The notes under the pieces are model-generated. The model was not told the DNA's origin. It searched no databases and was given only the letters and a program-made list of their open reading frames with translations. This document shows, one piece after another, positions 17,997 to 26,634 of a stretch of DNA of 64,000 nt. Origin of the DNA: JALOAT01 sp041677345 (GTDB lineage Bacteria; Pseudomonadota; Gammaproteobacteria; Thiohalomonadales; Thiohalomonadaceae); the NCBI GenBank assembly GCA_041677345.1, contig JBAYQE010000001.1:1-64000 (forward strand), read 5' to 3'. The stretch's first letter is position 1. Every line of letters begins with the position of its first letter. Both the position numbers and the translations under genes were made by a program.

Positions 17997-18908
17997 ATGA
18001 TCCGTCAGCGCACCTTGAAGAACATCATCCGGGCCACCGGGGTTGGGCTCCATACGGGTGAGAAGGTATACCTCACTCTCCACCCGGCCCCTGTCGATAC
18101 CGGCATCGTGTTCCGACGCGCAGATCTGGAAGGCAGCGTCGAGATCCCTGCCAAGGCGGAAAACGTGGGGGATACCACCCTGTCCACCACGCTCGTGAAG
18201 GGGGATGTGCGTATCTCGACCGTTGAGCACCTTCTTTCCGCCATGGCCGGCATGGGCATCGACAATGCCTATGTGGATGTGAGCGCCCCCGAAGTCCCTA
18301 TCATGGATGGCAGTGCGGGTCCATTCGTGTTCCTGCTGCAGTCGGCAGGCATCGTGGAACAGGATGCACCCAAGCGCTTCATCCGCATCAAGCGCAGCAT
18401 CGTGGTCGAAGAGGGTGACAAATGGGCACGCTTCGATCCCTTCGACGGTTTCAAGGTTTCCTTCCGCATCGAATTCGATCACCCGGCATTTTCCGGCCGC
18501 AGCCAGCAGGCCGAGGTGGACTTCTCGACCACCTCGTTCGTGAAGGAGGTGAGCCGGGCCAGGACCTTCGGTTTCATGAGCCAGCTCGAGGCGCTGCGTG
18601 CGCGCAACCTCGCCTTGGGTGGCAGCCTGGACAACGCCATCGTGGTGGATGAATACCGCGTCCTGAACGAGGACGGGCTCCGCTACGAGGACGAATTCGT
18701 CAAGCACAAGATTCTGGATTCCATCGGCGATCTGTACCTGCTGGGCTGCAGCCTCATCGGCGCGTTCACCGGCTACAAGTCCGGGCATGCGCTGAACAAC
18801 CGGCTGTTGCTCGCATTGATCGCCGACAAGGGCGCCTGGGAGCAGGTGACCTTCGACGACCCGCAGCAGGCACCCATCTCCTACATCCAGCCGGTGGCCG
18901 TCAACTAG
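17997..18908 (+). CDS. lpxC: UDP-3-O-acyl-N-acetylglucosamine deacetylase LpxC
   Basis: LpxC carries out the zinc-dependent committed step of lipid A synthesis. The 303-residue protein has the family length and the zinc ligands H78 (in STVEHLLSA), H237 and D241 (in KHKILDSIGD), plus the ATGVGLHTGEKV start and the conserved VDISAPE-like and MDGSAGPFV blocks. Its last 8 nt overlap the end of the convergent dciA gene, so there is no room for a conventional terminator between them. Confidence 0.98.
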   Translation: MIRQRTLKNIIRATGVGLHTGEKVYLTLHPAPVDTGIVFRRADLEGSVEIPAKAENVGDTTLSTTLVKGDVRISTVEHLLSAMAGMGIDNAYVDVSAPEVPIMDGSAGPFVFLLQSAGIVEQDAPKRFIRIKRSIVVEEGDKWARFDPFDGFKVSFRIEFDHPAFSGRSQQAEVDFSTTSFVKEVSRARTFGFMSQLEALRARNLALGGSLDNAIVVDEYRVLNEDGLRYEDEFVKHKILDSIGDLYLLGCSLIGAFTGYKSGHALNNRLLLALIADKGAWEQVTFDDPQQAPISYIQPVAVN

Positions 18909-19347
18909 GGTTGCGGCCGCGCGCGGCGAGACGGCGCAGGGAGTCGCGGAGGTCGGGAGCGGCGACGGTGTCAGCGGCATCAGCAAGGCACTGCGTGGCC
19001 TCGCTGGAGAGCCGGAGTGACGGGCCGGGATTCATGGCACGGGCGCTCTCGGCGACGGGGGCGACCCGCACCTGAATGGACTTCAGTGCCGCCAGATCGG
19101 GCAGCCCGCGCAGCGTCTCCAGCAGGCGGGGTGCGAGGTAATGTGCCCGCATGCGCCAGGCGGTGGAATCGGCATGGAGGACAAGGACCCCATCCCGGAC
19201 ATTCGCGACCCGTACGTGGGGCGCGAGGGCGGGCGGCAGGCAGTCGGCGACACGCCGGTCGATCACAGCCAGTTGGCGCGCCCGGTCGATGAGGCGCTGC
19301 AGGCCGGCGGTGACGGCCAGTCGGTCAGCACGAAGAGGTTTGCTCAA
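18901..19347 (-). CDS. dciA: DciA-type protein (DUF721), putative DnaB helicase loader
   Basis: The product resembles the DUF721/DciA family, which loads the replicative helicase in bacteria lacking DnaC/DnaI. It is a basic, Arg-rich protein with GLQRLIDRARQL, CLPPALAPHVRVANVRDGVLVL and WRMRAHYLAPRLLETLR. I chose the TTG at 19347, giving about 148 residues beginning SKPLRADRL. Upstream in-frame starts (ATG at 19422 and 19443, other TTGs) would run into the divergent peptidase gene. The start is uncertain and the family assignment good. The position next to lpxC is conserved in pseudomonads. Confidence 0.8.
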   Translation of the reverse strand: MSKPLRADRLAVTAGLQRLIDRARQLAVIDRRVADCLPPALAPHVRVANVRDGVLVLHADSTAWRMRAHYLAPRLLETLRGLPDLAALKSIQVRVAPVAESARAMNPGPSLRLSSEATQCLADAADTVAAPDLRDSLRRLAARGRNPS

Positions 19348-19420
19348 GAAGGGGCACCACAACAGTAACAAGTGATCCGAATCATCCGGGCGACCGGTTC
19401 GGAAGTAAAGAGTCCCTGCC

Positions 19421-20341
19421 ATGAACATTCTATTTTTGACCAAGTGTCACACCCGCTCCCGCTGCCTGAACCTGGGCAGGAGCGGCGTCATCGTGACAGC
19501 GATTGCGGTCTTCGTGGTCCTCCCCCTGCTTGGTGGCTATGCGGGATACCGGCTTGGCCAGGCCACCAGCGAACCCCATATGCTGTCCGTCACCTGGGCG
19601 GAGGAGATGCAGGCGCAGCGTGAAGCCATCACCGAGGCACGGCGGGTGGCCCAGGAGAACCTCAACGCCCTCGCCCTGCGCATGGGCCAGATGCAGGCCC
19701 ATGTGATCCGTCTGGATGCGCTCGGCCAGCGCCTGACCCGCATAGCCAATCTGGACGACGGGGAATTCGATTTCGATCAGCCACCCGCCCAGGGTGGTCC
19801 CGCCCCCATCGCGGCCGAACAGCCGCTGGAAATACCGGATTTCGTCGCCCTGCTGGACGACCTCTCGCAGAAACTCGATGACCGCTCCCGTCAGCTGGAC
19901 GTGCTCGAGACCATGCTCATCAACCGCAACATGCAGGCCGAGGTGCGTCCGGCCGGACGGCCGATCAAAAGTGGCTGGATTTCTTCTTACTTCGGCGTCC
20001 GCAGCGACCCCTTCACCGGCCGGCCCGAGCATCATAACGGTATTGACTTGGCCGGCAAGGAAGGCTCGGAGGTGATTGCCGTCGCCGCGGGGGTGGTGAC
20101 CTGGGCCGGCGAGCGCTGGGGCTACGGCAACCTGGTGGAGATCAACCACGGCAATGGTCATGTGACCCGTTATGGCCACAGCAAGGACATCCTCGTGAAC
20201 GTGGGTGAGACGGTCCGCAAGGGCCAGGCGGTGGCCACCATGGGCTCCACCGGTCGCTCCACCGGTCCCCATGTGCACTTCGAGGTGATTCTCAACGGCC
20301 GGCACGTAGACCCGATGACCTATATGCGGGCCGCGCGCTGA
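19421..20341 (+). CDS. M23 family metallopeptidase (LytM-type)
   Basis: This is a membrane-anchored peptidoglycan endopeptidase of the M23/LytM family. The 306-residue product has one N-terminal membrane segment (about 23-45), a periplasmic helical or coiled-coil stretch (about 58-160), and a C-terminal M23 domain. Zinc ligands are present in H205-N-G-I-D209 and H284-V-H286, so it should be active. The lpxC-dciA-M23-secA order is typical of many gammaproteobacteria. No residue evidence distinguishes it from NlpD/MepM-like paralogues, so I give no symbol. Confidence 0.93.
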   Translation: MNILFLTKCHTRSRCLNLGRSGVIVTAIAVFVVLPLLGGYAGYRLGQATSEPHMLSVTWAEEMQAQREAITEARRVAQENLNALALRMGQMQAHVIRLDALGQRLTRIANLDDGEFDFDQPPAQGGPAPIAAEQPLEIPDFVALLDDLSQKLDDRSRQLDVLETMLINRNMQAEVRPAGRPIKSGWISSYFGVRSDPFTGRPEHHNGIDLAGKEGSEVIAVAAGVVTWAGERWGYGNLVEINHGNGHVTRYGHSKDILVNVGETVRKGQAVATMGSTGRSTGPHVHFEVILNGRHVDPMTYMRAAR

Positions 20342-20481
20342 ACCAATTGCTTCGGCGCCGGTCCCTTCTCTCGAGGCGCCGGCATCAATCCGGTGACCCC
20401 CGCCGCTGCCGGTACATACAACCGCCAGCCCGCTTTTTTGCGTTATCATTCGCGGACTTTTACGCCCACCTGTAGGATTCC

Positions 20482-23208
20482 ATGGTCAGTCTGTTGCTGA
20501 ACAAGATTTTTGGCAGCCGTAACGAGCGTATCGTAAAGCGGTTTTCCAAGACGGTCGCGCAGATCAACGCGCTCGAACCCACGATGGAGGCGCTGTCCGA
20601 TGAGGCACTGAGCGCCAAGACGTCCGAGTTCCGCGAACGCCTGGCAGGCGGTACCGCGCTGGACGATCTATTACCGGAAGCCTTTGCGGTTGTGCGTGAG
20701 GCGAGCCGGCGCGTACTCGGCATGCGCCACTACGACGTGCAGCTCATCGGCGGTATGGTGCTGAACAGCGCCAGGATCGCCGAGATGCGCACCGGCGAGG
20801 GCAAGACCTTGGTGGCTACCCTGGCGGCCTACCTGAACGCACTGCCGGCCAAGGGCGTGCACGTCATTACGGTGAACGATTACCTGGCGCGGCGTGACGC
20901 CGAGTGGATGGGGCGCCTGTACAACTTCCTCGGTCTCTCCGTGGACGTAGTGGTGGCCGGCATGGATGCCGAGGCCAAGCGCGCCGCCTATGCGGCCGAC
21001 ATCACCTATGGCACCAACAACGAGTTCGGTTTCGACTACCTGCGCGACAACATGGCGTTTTCGCTGACCGAGAAGGTTCAGCGGGAACTCAACTACGCCA
21101 TTATCGACGAGGTGGACTCCATCCTTATCGACGAGGCACGTACGCCCCTGATCATCTCGGGTCCCGCCGAGGACAGTTCCGAACTGTATCAGCGCATGAA
21201 TGCGCTGATCCCAAGCCTCAGCAAACAGGTTGCCGAGGGCGAGCCCGGCGACTACACCGTCGACGAGAAGGCCAAGCAGGTCTACCTGACAGAGGATGGC
21301 CACCAGCACGTCGAAGACCTGCTGCTGCAAAACGGCCTGCTGAAGGAAGGCGAGAGCCTGTATGACGCCGGGAACATCGGCCTCATGCATCACCTCAATG
21401 CCGCCTTGCGTGCCCACGTGCTGTATCACCGCGACGTGGAGTACATCGTCCGCGACGGGCAGATCGTCATCGTGGACGAATTCACCGGCCGCACCATGCC
21501 CGGCCGGCGCTGGTCCGATGGCCTGCACCAGGCCATCGAGGCGAAGGAGGGCGTGCGCATCCAGAACGAGAACCAGACGCTCGCCTCCATCACCTTCCAG
21601 AACTATTTCCGGCTGTACAACAAACTGGCCGGCATGACCGGTACGGCAGACACGGAAGCCTTCGAGTTCCAGCAGATCTACGGCCTCGAAGTGGTGGTGA
21701 TCCCCACCAACAAGCCCATGATCCGCAACGATATGGGCGATCTGGTCTACCTGTCCGCACGTGAGAAGTACGACGCGGTCATCGAAGACATCAAGGATTG
21801 CACCCAGCGCGGGCAGCCGGTGCTGGTAGGCACCACGTCCATCGAGATTTCCGAGTACCTTTCCAAGCTGTTGAAGAAGGAGGGTATCGGGCACGAAGTG
21901 CTGAACGCCAAGCAGCATGAGCGTGAGGCGGAGATCGTGGCCCAGGCGGGCCGGCCGGGTGCGGTGACCATCGCCACCAACATGGCCGGCCGCGGCACCG
22001 ACATCGTCCTTGGTGGCAATCCCAATACTGAGATTGCTGCGCTTGGGGATGACCCCGCCCCCGAGGCGGTGCAACGCACTCGAGACGAATGGCAACAGCG
22101 CCATGAACATGTGATCGCTGCCGGCGGCCTGCATATCATCGGCACCGAGCGACATGAGTCACGACGCGTGGACAACCAGTTGCGCGGACGTTCCGGGCGC
22201 CAGGGTGACCCCGGCTCCAGCCGTTTTTATCTTTCGCTCGAAGACAGCCTGATGCGCATCTTTGCTTCTGATCGCGTGTCCGGGCTCATGCAGCGCCTGG
22301 GCATGCAGGAAGGCGAGGCCATCGAGCACCACTGGGTCACCAAGGCCATCGAAAATGCACAGCGCAAAGTCGAAGGGCATAACTTCGACATCCGCAAGCA
22401 GTTGCTCGAATACGACGATGTCGCCAATGACCAGCGCAAGGTCATTTACGAGCAGCGTAACGAGTTGATGGCCTCGGAAGACATCTCCGACACCATCGCG
22501 GTTATCCGCGAAGACGTCCTCAACGGCGTCATCGATCAATACATCCCGCCGCAGAGCCTGGAAGAGCAGTGGGATATTCCCGGCCTCATGGAGGCACTGG
22601 AGCGCGAGTTCGGGCTGCAGGTGGATGTGAAAGGCTGGCTCGACAGCGATGCTGACCTGCACGAGGAAACCCTGCGCCAGCGCATCCTCGAGGAAATGGT
22701 GACGGTTGCCAAGGCCAAGGAGGATATGGCCGGTACCGCCGTGATGCGCCACTTTGAGAAGGCCGTCATGCTGCAGGTGCTCGACGGCCTCTGGAAAGAG
22801 CATCTGGCCGCGATGGATTACCTGCGCCAGGGCATACACCTGCGCGGCTATGCGCAGAAAAACCCCAAGCAGGAATACAAACGCGAGGCCTTCGCCCTGT
22901 TCCAGCAATTGCTCGAGCGCATCAAGCATGACGTGGTTGCGATCACCGCCCGCGTGCAGGTGCGCGCACCCGAGGACGTGGACGCGGTGGAGGAGCAGCG
23001 CCGTGCCGCGCCCGCCGCCGTGCAGTATGAGCATGCGAGCGCCGCTTCCTACGCCGCGACGGCAGGGGAGGAAACCGCGGAGGAGGCGCCGGCCATGGCG
23101 GAGGCCACACAGCCGTTCGTGCGCGAGACCCGCAAGGTGGGCCGTAACGAGCCCTGCCCGTGCGGCTCCGGCAAGAAGTACAAGCAGTGCCATGGCAGGC
23201 TGGCCTGA
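20482..23208 (+). CDS. secA: Preprotein translocase ATPase SecA
   Basis: SecA is the ATPase that drives proteins through SecYEG. The 908-residue product has Walker A in MRTGEGKT (102-109), the DEVDSILIDEAR helicase motif, NMAGRGTDIVLGGN, and QLRGRSGRQGDPGSSRF. The C-terminal zinc/SecB-binding finger is C892-P-C894 with C903-H904. No SecM-like arrest leader is visible in the 140-nt upstream gap. A strong terminator follows. Confidence 0.99.
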   Translation: MVSLLLNKIFGSRNERIVKRFSKTVAQINALEPTMEALSDEALSAKTSEFRERLAGGTALDDLLPEAFAVVREASRRVLGMRHYDVQLIGGMVLNSARIAEMRTGEGKTLVATLAAYLNALPAKGVHVITVNDYLARRDAEWMGRLYNFLGLSVDVVVAGMDAEAKRAAYAADITYGTNNEFGFDYLRDNMAFSLTEKVQRELNYAIIDEVDSILIDEARTPLIISGPAEDSSELYQRMNALIPSLSKQVAEGEPGDYTVDEKAKQVYLTEDGHQHVEDLLLQNGLLKEGESLYDAGNIGLMHHLNAALRAHVLYHRDVEYIVRDGQIVIVDEFTGRTMPGRRWSDGLHQAIEAKEGVRIQNENQTLASITFQNYFRLYNKLAGMTGTADTEAFEFQQIYGLEVVVIPTNKPMIRNDMGDLVYLSAREKYDAVIEDIKDCTQRGQPVLVGTTSIEISEYLSKLLKKEGIGHEVLNAKQHEREAEIVAQAGRPGAVTIATNMAGRGTDIVLGGNPNTEIAALGDDPAPEAVQRTRDEWQQRHEHVIAAGGLHIIGTERHESRRVDNQLRGRSGRQGDPGSSRFYLSLEDSLMRIFASDRVSGLMQRLGMQEGEAIEHHWVTKAIENAQRKVEGHNFDIRKQLLEYDDVANDQRKVIYEQRNELMASEDISDTIAVIREDVLNGVIDQYIPPQSLEEQWDIPGLMEALEREFGLQVDVKGWLDSDADLHEETLRQRILEEMVTVAKAKEDMAGTAVMRHFEKAVMLQVLDGLWKEHLAAMDYLRQGIHLRGYAQKNPKQEYKREAFALFQQLLERIKHDVVAITARVQVRAPEDVDAVEEQRRAAPAAVQYEHASAASYAATAGEETAEEAPAMAEATQPFVRETRKVGRNEPCPCGSGKKYKQCHGRLA

Positions 23209-23320
23209 GCAGGTCTTCCGCGCCACAGATAGCACAGCGCACGCAACGATGCAGCCAGGCAGTGCATCGGCAGGACTTGCAGCACACATGACGCGTGTGC
23301 GCTGTACCTGAACCAATTCG

Positions 23321-23347
23321 GGGCCCGAAGCTTACGGGCCCTTTTTT
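23321..23347 (+). terminator. Strong intrinsic terminator after secA
   Basis: GGGCCCG and CGGGCCC form a perfect 7-bp stem around AAGCTTA, followed by six T residues. It sits 113 nt after the secA stop and 28 nt before argJ, separating the two transcripts. A weaker GCACAC/GTGTGC hairpin lies just upstream, near 23281-23300. Confidence 0.93.
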
Positions 23348-23374
23348 CGTTCTTGTCCCTGGAGTTCTTTGAAT

Positions 23375-24586
23375 ATGGCAGTGGGATTCACAGGCATGCC
23401 CGAAATGTTGCCGGTGGCGGGATTCCGCATCGGTGTCGCTTCCGCCGGCATCAAGAAGCCGGGGCGCCGCGACCTGGTGGTGATGGAGCTGGCGCCGGGC
23501 GCCGAGTGCGCGGCAGTATTCACACGCAACGCCTTCTGCGCGGCACCGGTGGTGCTGGCGCGCGAGCACCTGGGCAAAGCGCAGCCTCGCTATTTGCTGA
23601 TCAATACCGGGAATGCCAACGCCGGTACGGGTGAGCGTGGCATGCGAGATGCGCAGGCCTGTTGCGAGGCACTGGCAGGCGTCGTGGGCTGTGCACCGGC
23701 CGAGGTGCTGCCGTTCTCCACCGGGGTCATCGGTGAACCGCTGCCCGTGGACAAGATCGTTGCGAGCTTGCCCGCCGCCGTCACTGCCTTGATGGATAAC
23801 GCCTGGGAAGCGGCTGCGCACGGCATCATGACCACCGACACCGTGCCCAAGGCCGCCTCGCGCCGCCTTACCATCGATGGCAAGGCCGTGACCATCACCG
23901 GTATCGCCAAGGGTGCCGGCATGATCCGTCCGGACATGGCGACCATGCTCTGCTTCGTGGCCACCGATGCCGAGGTCGGCCGGGAGTGGCTGCAGACATG
24001 CCTGGAAGCGGCGGTGAACCGCTCTTTCAACCGCATCACGGTGGACGGTGACACCTCCACCAACGACGCCTGCGTCCTCGTGGCCACCGGCGCCAGTGGC
24101 GTGCCTATCGAGGGCAGTGAGGCGCTCACCGCGTTCAGCGAGGCGGTGGCGCAGGTCTGCGAACACCTGGCGCAAGCCATCGTGCGGGACGGCGAAGGTG
24201 CCACCAAGTTCATCACTGTGGACGTGGATGGTGGATGCGACAGCGATGAATGCCTGAAGGTGGCGTATACGGTGGCCCATTCCCCCCTGGTGAAGACCGC
24301 CTTCTTCGCCAGTGATCCCAACTGGGGCCGCATCCTGGCCGCGGTGGGTCGCGCCGGGGTGGCCGATCTCGATCTGCAGGCCATCACCATCCATCTGGGC
24401 GACGTGTGCATCGTGCGGGGCGGTGGCCGTGCGGAGGATTATGAGGAGGCCATGGGCGCGGCGGTGATGAAGGAGGAAGAGATCACCATCCGCATCGACC
24501 TCAAGCGCGGCACCGCGCGCGAGCGGGTGTGGACCTGCGATTTCTCCTACGATTACGTGCGCATCAACGCCGAATACCGCACGTGA
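23375..24586 (+). CDS. argJ: Bifunctional ornithine acetyltransferase / N-acetylglutamate synthase ArgJ
   Basis: ArgJ transfers the acetyl group from N-acetylornithine to glutamate in the cyclic arginine pathway. The 403-residue product carries the autoprocessing site in KGAGMIRPDMATML, with T190 as the predicted nucleophile of the beta chain. Also present are TRNAFCAAPV, INTGNANAGTG and SDPNWGRILAA. The ATG at 23375 has GGAG at 23361-23364. An in-frame TTG two codons earlier is less likely. Single chain, cleaved after synthesis. Confidence 0.97.
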   Translation: MAVGFTGMPEMLPVAGFRIGVASAGIKKPGRRDLVVMELAPGAECAAVFTRNAFCAAPVVLAREHLGKAQPRYLLINTGNANAGTGERGMRDAQACCEALAGVVGCAPAEVLPFSTGVIGEPLPVDKIVASLPAAVTALMDNAWEAAAHGIMTTDTVPKAASRRLTIDGKAVTITGIAKGAGMIRPDMATMLCFVATDAEVGREWLQTCLEAAVNRSFNRITVDGDTSTNDACVLVATGASGVPIEGSEALTAFSEAVAQVCEHLAQAIVRDGEGATKFITVDVDGGCDSDECLKVAYTVAHSPLVKTAFFASDPNWGRILAAVGRAGVADLDLQAITIHLGDVCIVRGGGRAEDYEEAMGAAVMKEEEITIRIDLKRGTARERVWTCDFSYDYVRINAEYRT

Positions 24587-24597
24587 GCTCAAGTGAC

Positions 24598-24766
24598 GAC
24601 GCGGAGGACGCGGAGGGGATAAGTCCGCCAATGAACGCAAAGGGGAATGAAAGATTAAATCACCTGGGGAGATGGGCTGGCTTTTGCTCTAGCTGTGAAG
24701 GCATCCCCCGATTGCGTTCATTGCGGACTTCGACCGACGTTTTCTCCGCGTGCTCCGCGTTTTTTT
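24598..24766. repeat. Long inverted-repeat element C1 with 9-mer arms and T tail
   Basis: The left arm (24598-24640) has two CGCGGAGG units and then GATAAGTCCGCCAATGAACGCAA. The right arm (24712-24760) is its imperfect reverse complement, ending CTCCGCGTGCTCCGCGT and a run of seven T. The 71-nt middle is unrelated. It would fold into a long hairpin and could terminate argJ transcription. The T run ends 5 nt before the next ATG, leaving that gene without a visible Shine-Dalgarno site. Confidence 0.85.
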
Positions 24767-24771
24767 GACTA

Positions 24772-25737
24772 ATGACGGATATGAACGACTGGCTGCACGT
24801 GGCCGCCGCGGTGATTCGCGACGGCGCGGGACGGGTGCTGATCGCGGAGCGGCCTGCCCATCTGCATCAGGGTGGGCTGTGGGAGTTTCCGGGCGGCAAG
24901 GTGGAGCCCGGCGAGGATGCGCGCGCGGCGCTGGCGCGGGAGCTGGATGAGGAGCTGGGCATTACGGTGCGGGCGTGCTCGCCGCTCATCCGCGTGCGCC
25001 ACCGTTATCCGGATCGCAACGTGCTGCTCGATGTATGGGAAGTGACCGCCTTTGCGGGCGAGCCGCACGGACGCGAAGGCCAGCCGGTGCGCTGGGTGGA
25101 TACCGGGGCGTTGCAGGCGTTCTCCTTTCCGGCGGCCAATCTGCCCATCGTCACCGCAGCGCACCTGCCGCGGCACTATCTCATTACCCCTGAGCCCGAG
25201 AACGACGATGCCTTTCTTGCACGACTACAGCAACGCCTGCGCGCCGGCGTGCGCCTGGTCCAGTTGCGCTGCAAGTCACGTACCGGTGCGGCGTTTACCG
25301 CCCTCGCGCGCGAGGCCGTGCGCGTCACGCACAGACAGGGCGCAGGGCTGCTGCTCAATGGCGCGCCCGAACAGGCGCTGGCGCTGGGCGCCGACGGCGT
25401 GCACCTCACTGGTGCCGGTCTGCGTGCGCTGAACGCACGGCCGTTGCCTGCCGGGTACTGGGTGGCCGCCTCCTGCCACGACGCCGAGGATCTCGCCCAT
25501 GCGGCAGCCATCGGTGTCGATTTCGCTGTGCTCTCACCCGTGCAACCCACCGCCAGTCACCCGGGTGCATCGACGCTCGGCTGGGAGGCCTTTCACGCAC
25601 TCACGGAACTGAGCCACATCCCGGTATATGCCCTGGGTGGCGTGGGCCCGGCCGATCTGGCCCAGGCGTGCCGTTGCGGCGCCCAGGGTATCGCGGCCAT
25701 TCGCGGGCTGTGGGGCGATGAAGGGATGCTGTCATGA
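24772..25737 (+). CDS. Nudix hydrolase (MutT-like) fused to a ThiE/TenI-like domain
   Basis: The 321-residue fusion has an N-terminal Nudix domain (about 7-132) with the complete box from G42 to G63 (GKVEPGE...ARELDEELG). A C-terminal TMP-synthase-like barrel covers about 135-321 (LVQLRCKS, GADGVHLTG, SCHDAEDLAHA, LSPVQPT, YALGGVGPADL). The Nudix half resembles MutT, which removes 8-oxo-dGTP. The ThiE half has RCK where TMP synthases have REK and an altered phosphate-side segment (ASHPGASTLGW), so thiamine synthesis is doubtful. An alternative start is the ATG at 24781. The fusion is known beside secA/argJ in pseudomonads. Confidence 0.93.
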   Translation: MTDMNDWLHVAAAVIRDGAGRVLIAERPAHLHQGGLWEFPGGKVEPGEDARAALARELDEELGITVRACSPLIRVRHRYPDRNVLLDVWEVTAFAGEPHGREGQPVRWVDTGALQAFSFPAANLPIVTAAHLPRHYLITPEPENDDAFLARLQQRLRAGVRLVQLRCKSRTGAAFTALAREAVRVTHRQGAGLLLNGAPEQALALGADGVHLTGAGLRALNARPLPAGYWVAASCHDAEDLAHAAAIGVDFAVLSPVQPTASHPGASTLGWEAFHALTELSHIPVYALGGVGPADLAQACRCGAQGIAAIRGLWGDEGMLS

Positions 25738-26165
25738 AACGCTTGCTGCTATCGTTGCCGCTACTCGTTTCCTGCGGCGGTGAGCCCGACGACGGTGCCG
25801 TCACTGTGCTGAACCCACCACCGGGGTGCATCGTGACCGCCGCGCCGTGTGCGGTGACGGCCCTGGACGGTCTGCGGGTGGAACTGCAATTGCCGCCGGC
25901 GCCCGAACCTCTCAAGCCGTTCCAGGCGCGCGTGAACGTCACAGGACAACCGATTTCCTCGCCGGTGCTGGAGTTGTCCATGATCGGAATGGACATGGGC
26001 GACAACCGCTATCGCCTGGTGGCGGACAAGGACGGCAGTTGGACCGCCACCGTGGTCCTGCCGGTGTGCACCCTGGGCCGTGCCGACTGGGTGGCAGACG
26101 TCATCTTCAGCGCCGACGGCACACGCTACCGCGCGCGGTTTCCTTTCAGCACGGGCGGGGATTAA
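25734..26165 (+). CDS. Putative lipoprotein of unknown function
   Basis: I do not recognise a named family. The 143-residue product begins MKRLLLSLPLLVSC, a short lipoprotein signal with C14 as the lipidated residue, followed by a beta-rich domain. A methionine-rich patch (LSMIGMDMGDNR) and three later cysteines (GC, PC, PVC) are notable. The layout loosely recalls FixH/YtkA-like periplasmic domains, some of which handle copper, but that is only a guess. It overlaps the Nudix gene by 4 nt. Its stop codon is already part of the repeat region that follows. Confidence 0.75.
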   Translation: MKRLLLSLPLLVSCGGEPDDGAVTVLNPPPGCIVTAAPCAVTALDGLRVELQLPPAPEPLKPFQARVNVTGQPISSPVLELSMIGMDMGDNRYRLVADKDGSWTATVVLPVCTLGRADWVADVIFSADGTRYRARFPFSTGGD

Positions 26166-26346
26166 CCACGGAGGGGATTAGTCCGCGAATAAACGCAAAG
26201 GGGAGCTGCGTTCATTGAGACCAACGTGCCCCGCTGCCTCTGTAGCAATCCCTCTGTGTTCTCTGTGTCGTTCGTGTTGACGCTTGCCGCGATGCGAGGG
26301 CGGGGACCACACGGGTGGTATGGACCACGGCGGTCCGGAGAAGCGC

Positions 26347-26426
26347 CGTAGGCCACATTGCGAAGCTACGTGATAGGTTTGGAGGGCCGAACGTCACGTA
26401 GCCGCTGCACGGCAACGTGACCTACG
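26347..26426. repeat. Cruciform repeat B1 (GTAGGTCACGTTGCG family)
   Basis: CGTAGGCCACATTGCGAAGC at the left pairs with the right end CGGCAACGTGACCTACG, and an inner CTACGTGA pairs with TCACGTAG. The unit is about 80 bp and closely resembles the element at 51915-51996. It contains no reading frame. Confidence 0.8.
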
Positions 26427-26490
26427 CCTTCCGCGGCTCGTCTTCCATTCCCCGTGTCCTCCGTGTTTCTCTTCAGCGCGGCTGGAACGT

Positions 26491-26517
26491 GTCACGTAGC
26501 TTCGCAACGTGACCTAC
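26491..26517. repeat. Half copy of the B family (B2)
   Basis: The 27 nt beginning GTCACGTAGCTTCGCAACGT and ending GACCTAC are the reverse complement of the left half of the B element (GTAGGTCACGTTGCGAAGCT then ACGTGAC). Only one half is present, which suggests a truncated copy or a product of recombination between copies. Confidence 0.75.
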
Positions 26518-26634
26518 TAAGACTTTGCGCCCTCTGCGTCTTTGCTGTGGGCGGTTTTCTTCGCCCAAACGCTAATGGGGCTTGCGCGGCGTAACAGTAT
26601 CTACTGCGTTGACGCAAAGTTGCGTCATTTGCAT

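Noticed and set aside
20342..20481. A SecM-type arrest peptide before secA
   Set aside because: No reading frame of suitable length with a signal sequence or arrest motif fits in the 140 nt. Only a weak GGCGCCG hairpin is present.
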